Source: JADJLQ01 sp038251405 (GTDB lineage Bacteria; Bacteroidota; Bacteroidia; Chitinophagales; Saprospiraceae). From it: a stretch of DNA of 64,000 nucleotides. Shown one piece after another: positions 56,600 to 64,000 of this stretch. A model generated the notes under the pieces. It was not told where the DNA came from, did not search any database, and saw only the letters and a list, made by a program, of their open reading frames with translations. Both the position numbers and the translations under genes were made by a program. The stretch's first letter is position 1, and each line of letters opens with the position of its first letter. Where the stretch lies: assembly GCA_038251405.1 (NCBI GenBank), contig JBBSBH010000002.1, forward strand, positions 1-64,000. The letters are read 5' to 3'.

Positions 56600-59500
56600 A
56601 TGTTAGACATTTTAAAATCCAGCATTAAAAAACTTTTTGGTGGTTCAAAACAAGATAAAGACTTGGCAAGGTTTCAGCCCCTTGTAAATCAAACACTTGA
56701 CTATTACTCAACCCTACAGACTATTTCAAACGATGCCCTTAGGGAACATACTTTAAAATTTAGAATTACTATCCAGGAGGGTCTTGCTGAAATCGACGCT
56801 CAAATTGAACAAATAAAATCCGATGCCAATAACGAGGAAGATCCAGTAATAAAAGAAGAATTATTTAAGGAACTCGATGCACAACTGAAAGAGAAAGACC
56901 GGCAACTTGAAGAAATATTATTAGAATTACTTCCAGCGGCATTTGCTGTAATAAAAGAAACTTGCCGCCGGTTTACAGAGCATGATTTTATCACCGTCAC
57001 GGCGACAGATCATGACAGAAATCTGGCCGTTAGAAAAGGCTATGTAAAAATAGAAAATAACCAGGCTATCTGGTCAAACGAATGGGATGCTGCCGGAGGT
57101 CTTATAAAATGGAATATGATACCTTATGATGTTCAGCTTATAGGAGGTATTGCATTGCATGAGGGTAAAATAGCAGAAATGGCTACTGGTGAGGGTAAAA
57201 CCCTGGTCTCGGTAATGCCTGCTTATCTCAATGCACTTAGTGGTCATGGAGTTCATTTAGTTACTGTCAACGATTACCTCGCCAGGAGGGACAGCGAGTG
57301 GGTAGGACCGATCCATGAATTTCTTTATTTACATGTTGATTGTATTGATAAATATCAACCGAATAGTACCAACCGCAAACAAGCCTATGAATGTGATATT
57401 ATTTATGGTACTAATAGTGAATTTGGCTTTGATTATTTAAGAGATAACATGGTGATTTCACCGGATGAATTAGTCCAAAGAAAACATCATTATGCTATGG
57501 TGGATGAAGTAGATTCTGTATTAATTGATGATGCACGTACACCATTGATTATTTCAGGCCCGGTAGCTCAAGGCCAGGAAGAGCAGGAATATATCGATCT
57601 TAAACCTAAAGTCGAGCGATTAATAGAAGCTCAACGAAGATTGGCGACTCAATTTTTAACGGAAGCAAAAAAATCAATTACAGACGGCAGTGCAGGCACC
57701 GAAGAAGGTGCTGGCGGATTAGCTCTTTTCAGATCTTATCGGGCTCTCCCCAAGAATCGACCATTAATAAAATATTTAAGTGAAGAAGGGGTAAAAGTAG
57801 TACTTCAAAAAACGGAAAACTTTTATATGCAGGAGCAGAATAAACATATGCATGTAGCTGATGCTCCCCTACTCTTTACCATAGATGAAAAAAACAGAAG
57901 TGTAGAAATGACCGATAAGGGTGGAGAATATCTGAGCCTGGGTAATGAAGACCCTGCTTTTTTTGTAATGCCCGATCTTTCTACCAAATTATCCGATATA
58001 GATAAATCTGAAGAAACTGAAGAAGCAAAAAAAGAAGAAAAAGAAATTGTAATTCAAGAATATGCGATCAAGTCCCGAAGACTACACTCGGTAAATCAAT
58101 TGCTAAAAGCATACACTTTGTTTGAACGGGATGAAGAATATGTGGTAATGGATGGCCAGGTAAAAATCGTGGATGAACAGACTGGTCGTATGATGGAAGG
58201 CAGAAGATACTCTGATGGCTTGCATCAGGCTTTGGAAGCAAAGGAAAATGTAAAAGTAGGAGATATCACCCAGACTTATGCGACCGTTACTTTGCAAAAT
58301 TATTTCAGAATGTATCATAAGCTTGCTGGCATGACGGGAACTGCGGAGACCGAAGCAAAAGAATTATGGGATATCTATAAATTAGATGTAGTAGTAATCC
58401 CCACTAATAAGCCCTGTGTGCGCGACGATAGGGAAGATTTAGTATTCAAAACATCAAGAGAAAAATTCAACGCAGTAATAGATGAAATAGTAAATCTGTC
58501 CAATGCAGGCCGTCCGGTACTGGTAGGCACAACCTCGGTAGATGTATCGGAAAAAATGAGTCGAATGCTCCAGTTGAGAAATATCAAACACAATGTATTG
58601 AATGCTAAGCAACATCAACGGGAGGCTGAAATTGTGGCGGAAGCTGGTAAAAAAGGTAATGTGACTATTGCGACCAATATGGCTGGTAGAGGTACGGATA
58701 TCAAGATAAGTGATGAAATAAAATCTTTCGGTGGACTGGCGATTATCGGTACTGAAAGGCATGAATCCAGAAGGGTCGACAGACAGTTGCGAGGTAGGGC
58801 CGGAAGACAAGGAGATCCTGGTACCTCTCAATTTTATGTGTCATTAGAAGATAATTTGATGAGACTTTTTGCCACGGAAAGAATGGCAGCCTGGATGGAT
58901 CGGTTGGGGCACAAAGATGGTGAAGTAATCCAGCATAGTATGGTTACTAAATCCATAGAGCGAGCCCAACGAAAAGTGGAGGAAAATAACTTTGGGATCA
59001 GAAAAAGATTGCTTGAATACGATGATGTTATGAACATTCAACGTGAAGCAATATACACAAAGAGAAAAAATGCTTTATCCGGAGATAGGCTAGCAGTAGA
59101 CTTAAATAAAATCTTCCAGTCGGTTACAGAAAATTTGATTCTGAATCATAAAGATAATGGCAACTATACTTCGTTCAGAGAAGAAGCCCTTACCTTACTT
59201 GGCCTCGATCCATCCATATCTGAGGATGAACTAAAAAATGGAAATGAAACGGTTTTAATAGAAAGATTACAAGAGGAAGTACATCAAAAATATCTTCGTA
59301 AAAAAGAACAAATCACCGATACTATTTATCCATTTGTAAAGCAAATTCATGAAAAAGAAGCTCAACGATACAAGCGCATCTCTATTCCCTTCACGGATGG
59401 AAGATCCCGAATGCTTCCGATTGCAGCCGAAATAGAACCTGCTATAAAATCAAAAGGGAAGACCATCATGCTCGATATCGAAAAAGCTATCAATTTAGCA

Positions 59501-59932
59501 TTGATTGATGATTCCTGGAAAGAGCATTTGCGAAATATGGATGAATTAAAAGATTCGGTTCAGGGCGCAAGTTTCGAGCAAAAAGATCCCCTGGTAATAT
59601 ATAAAATGGAAGCCTACGAATTATTTGAATCTTTGGTAGGAAAAGTGAATAAAGAAATTGCTTCTTACCTGATGGATGGTAAACTCTTAGTTCAAAATGA
59701 TAAGGCTCCTCAGGAAGCCAGGGAACGAAAGACCGACCTTTCCAAAGTATCTACGAATAGAATAGATGATACCGGAAACAAGAATAAAAGAGCTGCCATG
59801 CAGTCAGCAGGTCGCGAAGAGGCTCAGAAAGTGGAAACCATCAGAAGAGCGGATCCCAAAATTGGCAGAAACGATCCATGTCCTTGTGGTAGTGGTAAAA
59901 AATATAAGCATTGTCACGGCGCCAATGCCTAA
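56600..59932 (+). CDS. secA: SecA, preprotein translocase ATPase
   Basis: A 1110-residue SecA, the motor that pushes unfolded proteins through SecYEG. Walker A is MATGEGKTLVSVMPAYL (about 193) and the DEAD-type Walker B is MVDEVDSVLIDDARTPLIISG (about 300). The preprotein-binding and second helicase domains follow (TNMAGRGTDIKI; RQLRGRAGRQGDPG), then the helical scaffold and a C-terminal zinc finger CPCGSGKKYKHCHG. The extra length over E. coli (901) comes from an early insertion near residues 60-110 and charged inserts around 330-480, usual for Bacteroidota. It begins the block secA, SPOR-like gene, rodA. Confidence 0.98.
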   Translation: MLDILKSSIKKLFGGSKQDKDLARFQPLVNQTLDYYSTLQTISNDALREHTLKFRITIQEGLAEIDAQIEQIKSDANNEEDPVIKEELFKELDAQLKEKDRQLEEILLELLPAAFAVIKETCRRFTEHDFITVTATDHDRNLAVRKGYVKIENNQAIWSNEWDAAGGLIKWNMIPYDVQLIGGIALHEGKIAEMATGEGKTLVSVMPAYLNALSGHGVHLVTVNDYLARRDSEWVGPIHEFLYLHVDCIDKYQPNSTNRKQAYECDIIYGTNSEFGFDYLRDNMVISPDELVQRKHHYAMVDEVDSVLIDDARTPLIISGPVAQGQEEQEYIDLKPKVERLIEAQRRLATQFLTEAKKSITDGSAGTEEGAGGLALFRSYRALPKNRPLIKYLSEEGVKVVLQKTENFYMQEQNKHMHVADAPLLFTIDEKNRSVEMTDKGGEYLSLGNEDPAFFVMPDLSTKLSDIDKSEETEEAKKEEKEIVIQEYAIKSRRLHSVNQLLKAYTLFERDEEYVVMDGQVKIVDEQTGRMMEGRRYSDGLHQALEAKENVKVGDITQTYATVTLQNYFRMYHKLAGMTGTAETEAKELWDIYKLDVVVIPTNKPCVRDDREDLVFKTSREKFNAVIDEIVNLSNAGRPVLVGTTSVDVSEKMSRMLQLRNIKHNVLNAKQHQREAEIVAEAGKKGNVTIATNMAGRGTDIKISDEIKSFGGLAIIGTERHESRRVDRQLRGRAGRQGDPGTSQFYVSLEDNLMRLFATERMAAWMDRLGHKDGEVIQHSMVTKSIERAQRKVEENNFGIRKRLLEYDDVMNIQREAIYTKRKNALSGDRLAVDLNKIFQSVTENLILNHKDNGNYTSFREEALTLLGLDPSISEDELKNGNETVLIERLQEEVHQKYLRKKEQITDTIYPFVKQIHEKEAQRYKRISIPFTDGRSRMLPIAAEIEPAIKSKGKTIMLDIEKAINLALIDDSWKEHLRNMDELKDSVQGASFEQKDPLVIYKMEAYELFESLVGKVNKEIASYLMDGKLLVQNDKAPQEARERKTDLSKVSTNRIDDTGNKNKRAAMQSAGREEAQKVETIRRADPKIGRNDPCPCGSGKKYKHCHGANA

Positions 59933-60381
59933 TGTTAAATTTCAAATACATGAATTTGTATACTATATTTATCAAAAGAATCGGTTACAGTTTCATCCTG
60001 TTTGCTTGTATTCTATGCTTTCCTGAAAATACTATTGGCCAAACTTCATCCATTCATTTAAATGAAAGTGCTGTAATAACCCGATTAAATAATTATTTTA
60101 TTGAATACAATATGCGCACCTCAGAATTTCAAGGATGGCGTGTGCAGGTATTCGTATCCACTGACCGCCGGGAAATGGAAAATATTTTAGCCAGTTTTAA
60201 AAATAAGTTTCCAGGGTACGCAGCCAAATGGGCATTAAACGATCCTTACTACCAGGTACGTGCAGGAATTTTTATTGAATATTCTGAGGCTATGAATGCG
60301 CTTCATGAAATTCGCAAAAGTTTTAGATCGGCCACCTTGTTTGTAGATAGAATTAAAAAGGAGGAAATATTAGCCAGATGA
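59932..60381 (+). CDS. SPOR-domain-like secreted protein
   Basis: A 149-residue protein. An N-terminal signal or anchor segment (IGYSFILFACILCFPENTIGQ) is followed by a SPOR-like fold: FQGWRVQVFVSTDRREMENILASFKNKFPG and YYQVRAGIFIEYSEAMNALHEIRKSF. SPOR domains bind denuded peptidoglycan. I start at the ATG that overlaps the secA stop (TAATG). An ATG six codons later (59950) is also possible. Its stop overlaps the rodA start (ATGA), so translation of secA, this gene and rodA is coupled; a role in wall growth with RodA is likely. Confidence 0.82.
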   Translation: MLNFKYMNLYTIFIKRIGYSFILFACILCFPENTIGQTSSIHLNESAVITRLNNYFIEYNMRTSEFQGWRVQVFVSTDRREMENILASFKNKFPGYAAKWALNDPYYQVRAGIFIEYSEAMNALHEIRKSFRSATLFVDRIKKEEILAR

Positions 60382-61799
60382 ACAGAGCATCGGCAGATAC
60401 CGGAAAATCAGGGTATTCAAAACTTGATTGGATTACTTTGGTCACATTTGTTTGCCTACTTCTCATTGGGTGGATGATGATTTATGCATCCGGATATTCT
60501 GATTTTACAGAAAATGCTACCCCGTTTATTAGGACTAATGCCGGCAAGCAGTTCATTGCAATTTCTATTTCTGCATTTGTATTTATACTAGTGTTCATTA
60601 CAGAGTTTAAATTTTGGAGTACACTAGCCTACCCCATCTATCTGTTGGGATTGTTTTTTTTGGTACTGGTGCTTTTTCTAGGCCAGAATATTAAAGGAAA
60701 TACTTCCTGGTTTGTAATGGGCAATGTCTCTTTTCAACCTTCCGAATTTGCGAAATTTGGAACTATGCTTGCCATGTCGGCTTACCTCTCTTATTTCAAG
60801 ACTAACCTGAAACAATTCAGATCCCGACTGATGGCAATGGCCTTATTTTTTCTGCCCATCGGATTAATTTTACTCCAACCAGACGCCGGATCAGCTATTA
60901 CGTTTGCCTCATTTTTTATCTTGTTATTTAGAGAAGGCTTCAATCCCGTCTGGTATATTGTAGGGCTTACCCTTTTAGCGCTCTTTATTTTAGCTTTAAA
61001 GTTTAATCCTTATTTTGTGATTGCCTATTTAATTGTATTAGGCTGTAGTATTTTGTATAGCCAATTAAAAAAATCCAGTGCACACAATGCGGCTATAGTT
61101 GGAGTTTGGGCGTTGGCGATTGGTTCTTATTGGCTCCTACTACCCATAATTTACCTGATCGGCATTCTTTGTATTGGATTACTTTATTTTATATTTGAGG
61201 CTAATAAACAACGATTACAAAAATGGTTGGTAGTCCTGATTCCTTCGCTTATAGTGGGAGCTATTTTTACCAAAGTTTCTCAATATTCAGTAGATAATTT
61301 TTTAAAGCCACACCAGCGCGAGCGTATCAATGTATGGCTTCGACCGGAAATGTGTGATCCCAGAGGAAATCTTTATCATGTGCTTCAATCAAAATTGGCT
61401 ATTAGCTCGGGTGGATTTTCGGGTAAAGGTTTTTTGGAAGGCACCCTGACAAAGTTAAATTATGTACCTGAACAAAGCACCGACTTTATTTTCAGTACGA
61501 TTGGAGAGGAGCAAGGATTTATTGGTATTCTCGCCATTATTGGATTATTTGTTCTATTTATGTTTAGAGTCATCACTATAGGGGAGCGTGCGCGCAATGC
61601 ATTTACCCGGGTGTATGCCTATAGTTTTTTAGGGTTTTTGATCGTGCACTTTTTCATTAATATAGGTATGACCATTGGGCTAATGCCTGTGATCGGGATT
61701 CCTCTACCATTTGTTAGCTATGGAGGCACATCCTGCATTGTATTTTCGTTAATGACCGCAGTTCTACTCAAACTGGATACTTCCAGACATTTTGTATAA
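60378..61799 (+). CDS. rodA: RodA, SEDS peptidoglycan glycosyltransferase
   Basis: A 473-residue membrane protein with about ten helices. SEDS landmarks are GNTSWFVMGNVSFQPSEFAKFGTMLAMSAYLS (about 107-138), QPDAGSA with the catalytic Asp (about 170), PHQRERINVWLRPEMCDPRG (about 310-330), and GFIGILAII with a C-terminal GIPLPFVSYGGTS (about 440). It polymerises glycan strands during elongation with a class B PBP. It is slightly longer than usual, from a membrane-rich insert around 190-270. RodA is favoured over FtsW because of the wall-growth context, but the two cannot be separated with certainty by eye. Confidence 0.92.
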   Translation: MNRASADTGKSGYSKLDWITLVTFVCLLLIGWMMIYASGYSDFTENATPFIRTNAGKQFIAISISAFVFILVFITEFKFWSTLAYPIYLLGLFFLVLVLFLGQNIKGNTSWFVMGNVSFQPSEFAKFGTMLAMSAYLSYFKTNLKQFRSRLMAMALFFLPIGLILLQPDAGSAITFASFFILLFREGFNPVWYIVGLTLLALFILALKFNPYFVIAYLIVLGCSILYSQLKKSSAHNAAIVGVWALAIGSYWLLLPIIYLIGILCIGLLYFIFEANKQRLQKWLVVLIPSLIVGAIFTKVSQYSVDNFLKPHQRERINVWLRPEMCDPRGNLYHVLQSKLAISSGGFSGKGFLEGTLTKLNYVPEQSTDFIFSTIGEEQGFIGILAIIGLFVLFMFRVITIGERARNAFTRVYAYSFLGFLIVHFFINIGMTIGLMPVIGIPLPFVSYGGTSCIVFSLMTAVLLKLDTSRHFV

Positions 61800-61808
61800 T
61801 TAAATTCA

Positions 61809-62948
61809 ATGGCCATTACATTCCAGGTAGAAAGTGTTGATCCATATAGCAAAGCCAGAACTGGTATATTAACTACTGATCATGGCCAGATTGAAACTCC
61901 CATATTTATGCCTGTAGGCACAGGGGCTACGGTAAAAGGAGTTTCGTCACTTGAACTTGATGATATAGTACATGCTCAAATCATATTAAGTAATACCTAT
62001 CATCTTTATCTGAGACCCGGCCCGGATGTATTAAAAGCAGCTGGTGGGATTCATCATTTTATGCAATGGCATAAGCCAGTACTTACAGATAGTGGTGGGT
62101 ATCAAGTCTATTCACTTAGCAATCTGAGAAAAATTAAGGAAGATGGGGTTTCCTTTTCATCGCATATTGATGGCTCAAGGCATTTATTTACTCCAGAGTC
62201 TGTAATAGATATTCAATTGTCGATTGGAGCAGATCTTATAATGGCTTTTGACGAATGCCCGCCGTTTCCATGCGAATATAAATATGCAAGAGATTCCATG
62301 GAGCTTACGCATCGATGGCTTCAAAGATGTTTTACTCATTTTAATTCAACAGAATTACCTTATGATTATACACCCGCCCTGCTTCCAATTTGCCAGGGAT
62401 CTATTTTTAAAGATTTGAGAATAGCATCTGCTGAATTTATAACTCAATTCGATGCACCAGTAAATGCTATTGGCGGGCTTTCAGTAGGAGAGAAAAATCA
62501 GGATATGTATGATACTATTGACTATCTAAATAATATATTACCTGCTAATAAAGGAAGGTACTTAATGGGTGTAGGGACTCCAGAAAATATGCTGGAAAGT
62601 ATTGCTATGGGGGTAGATATGTTTGATTGCGTACTTCCAAGCAGAAATGCCCGGCATGGCCTATTGTATACAACTCAGGGAATTATAAACATTAAGAATG
62701 CAAAGTGGAAAACAGATCAAACTGTTTTAGACCCGGGCTTACCAGAGATATGGCAACTACCCTACTCTAAATCGTATCTTAGACACCTCATTCAAAGTAG
62801 TGAATTGATGGGAGCTCGGATAGCCAGTCTACAAAACCTAAGTTTTTACCTGTACCTCATGACTACTGCGAGAGCCAAAATCAAATCAGGCAATTTTATT
62901 ACATGGAAAAATGAGGTCATTCCACAAATCAAATCAAGATTAGATTGA
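61809..62948 (+). CDS. tgt: Queuine tRNA-ribosyltransferase-like protein lacking zinc ligands
   Basis: A 379-residue TIM-barrel Tgt. Substrate motifs are intact: NTYHLYLRPG, LTDSGGYQVYSL with the base-binding Asp, GGLSVGE, and MFDCVLPSRNARHG with the nucleophile Asp. The enzyme exchanges guanine 34 for a queuosine precursor in GUN tRNAs. The zinc-binding region is replaced: the CxCxxC positions in DPGLPEIWQLPYSKSYLRHL (about 308-327) read L, E and Q, and the later zinc His (SLQNLS, about 341) is Gln. The fold may be held by packing instead of zinc. It starts 9 bp after rodA. Confidence 0.93.
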   Translation: MAITFQVESVDPYSKARTGILTTDHGQIETPIFMPVGTGATVKGVSSLELDDIVHAQIILSNTYHLYLRPGPDVLKAAGGIHHFMQWHKPVLTDSGGYQVYSLSNLRKIKEDGVSFSSHIDGSRHLFTPESVIDIQLSIGADLIMAFDECPPFPCEYKYARDSMELTHRWLQRCFTHFNSTELPYDYTPALLPICQGSIFKDLRIASAEFITQFDAPVNAIGGLSVGEKNQDMYDTIDYLNNILPANKGRYLMGVGTPENMLESIAMGVDMFDCVLPSRNARHGLLYTTQGIINIKNAKWKTDQTVLDPGLPEIWQLPYSKSYLRHLIQSSELMGARIASLQNLSFYLYLMTTARAKIKSGNFITWKNEVIPQIKSRLD

Positions 62949-64000
62949 AAATTCTCGATAAGTATATTATAAAAAAATATCTAAGCAGTTTTTTCTTCAC
63001 CGCTTTCCTATTCACCATGATATCATTGGTGATAGATTTTAGTGAGAAGGCAGAGAAATTTGTGGATGCAAGCAAAACACTTTCCGTAGGGCAAATACTT
63101 TTACAGTATCAGTTGAATTATATTCCATTTATCAATGGATTGCTTTGGCCTTTGTTTTCGCTCATAGCAGTAATTTTTTTTACTAGTCGATTAGCTTACG
63201 ATAGCGAAGTGATTTCTGTGCTAAATGCGGGGGTTAGCTTTAAAAGATTTCTTCGTCCTTACCTGATTGCTGGCAGCATTTTGATGGTCTTATTACTCCT
63301 TGCAAATCATTACATTATTCCTTTGGCCAATAAACCTAAGTTGAATTTTGAAACATTATATATCAAAACCTCACAGGATAAAAAATCATCTGGAACCAAT
63401 ATGCATTTTTTTATCACACCGGATACAAAAGTGTTTTTGAGAAGTTATTCCGTAAGTGATAGTGTAGGATATAATTTTAGAATGGAGCAATATGAGGGAA
63501 CTACATTAGTGTACATGCTCAAATCACAGTTTATAGAGTGGAACAAAGACAGTATCGGGCGTTGGCGGGTAAAAGATTATGAGATCAGAAGTTATAAGGA
63601 TTCGATAGAATCCATTGCGATTTTCAGTAATAAAAAAATGGATACTTTACTGAATATGTTACCCTCAGATTTTGAATTTTATGCAAAACAAAAAGATCTC
63701 ATGACCACTTCGCAACTTCAAGCAGCAATTGATAAGGAAAAATCGCGTGGTCTCAATCCAGTAAAAGGTTATATAAATGAAATAAACAGGCGCACCGCTG
63801 ATCCTTTTACAATTTTAATCTTAACCATAATTGGGGTTTCTATTTCCGCTAGAAAAGTAAGGGGTGGCATGGGCCTTCACTTAGCAATAGGCATATCTAT
63901 TGGAGCAATATTTGTATTTATTTCGAAATTTTCAATTGTTTTTTCAAGAAATCCAAATATTCCATCAATAATAGGGATTTGGTTGCCAAATATTATATTT
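62945..64000 (+). CDS. LptF/LptG family permease (YjgP/YjgQ), partial
   Basis: The first 352 codons of a lipopolysaccharide export permease, cut by the window edge. The start is a TTG that overlaps the tgt stop (TTGA), giving KILDKYIIKKYLSSFFFTAFLFTMI. The family layout follows: three N-terminal membrane helices with VISVLNAGVSFKRFLRPYL, a periplasmic beta-jellyroll (about 115-250), then INRRTADPFTILILTIIGVSIS and further helices. It extracts lipid A-linked glycolipid from the inner membrane with LptB. LptF and LptG cannot be told apart here. Confidence 0.92.
   Translation, partial: MKILDKYIIKKYLSSFFFTAFLFTMISLVIDFSEKAEKFVDASKTLSVGQILLQYQLNYIPFINGLLWPLFSLIAVIFFTSRLAYDSEVISVLNAGVSFKRFLRPYLIAGSILMVLLLLANHYIIPLANKPKLNFETLYIKTSQDKKSSGTNMHFFITPDTKVFLRSYSVSDSVGYNFRMEQYEGTTLVYMLKSQFIEWNKDSIGRWRVKDYEIRSYKDSIESIAIFSNKKMDTLLNMLPSDFEFYAKQKDLMTTSQLQAAIDKEKSRGLNPVKGYINEINRRTADPFTILILTIIGVSISARKVRGGMGLHLAIGISIGAIFVFISKFSIVFSRNPNIPSIIGIWLPNIIF

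Overview
The window comes from the chromosome of a Bacteroidota bacterium. The evidence is the giant type IX secretion translocon protein SprA, a secreted protein with a T9SS C-terminal sorting domain, the short primary sigma factor of this phylum, TAnnTTTG-type promoter boxes, a rarity of Shine-Dalgarno sequences and AT-rich composition. A Saprospira- or Chitinophaga-like lineage is a guess; nothing here fixes the family. No rRNA, CRISPR array or intact transposase was seen.

Layout. (1) 0.3-7.4 kb, all minus strand: a plant-glycan cluster with GH43, a decapitated GH51 arabinofuranosidase, GH95 and GH29 alpha-L-fucosidases and a Nudix-fold regulator of the AraR/NrtR type. (2) 7.5-16.4 kb: an accessory island with a CBS/HEPN-like gene, a decayed type I restriction-modification locus, a RES/Xre toxin-antitoxin pair, a Crp-type regulator with a short-chain dehydrogenase, a DUF2971 gene and a trypsin-fold protease. 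It is punctuated by three copies of the 3' end of one oxidoreductase gene (only the copy at 16417-17736 is complete) and by copies of a roughly 155-bp repeat placed just before the cargo genes. (3) 17.8-19 kb: a non-coding zone of hairpins, including a two-copy tandem block. (4) 19-28 kb: an RND tripartite efflux operon and an RprXY-like two-component system. (5) 28-44 kb: core genes ruvA-sprA, a cysteine-desulfurase-like enzyme, rpsO, pnp and the primary sigma factor gene. (6) 45-50.6 kb: a second accessory block with a 173-nt tRNA-Leu-like gene carrying a large insertion, IS21-like end repeats, two converging operons that each pair an AlkB-like diiron membrane enzyme with an outer-membrane beta-barrel protein, and a fourth copy of the dispersed repeat before a broken gene. 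(7) 50.7-54.4 kb: a sugar-kinase/transporter/SIS operon, then a tandem duplication containing two broken GIY-YIG genes beside tRNA-Val. (8) 54.5-64 kb: an oxidoreductase, then secA, a SPOR-like gene, rodA, tgt and an LptF/G permease in a tightly overlapping core operon.

The least-explained material is the dispersed promoter/structured-leader repeat that precedes cargo genes, the repeated 3'-end fragments that mark an integration hotspot, and the mirrored AlkB-plus-barrel operons. Two regulatory oddities stand out: a near-perfect Shine-Dalgarno before the sigma factor gene, and a Tgt protein in which all four usual zinc ligands are replaced.
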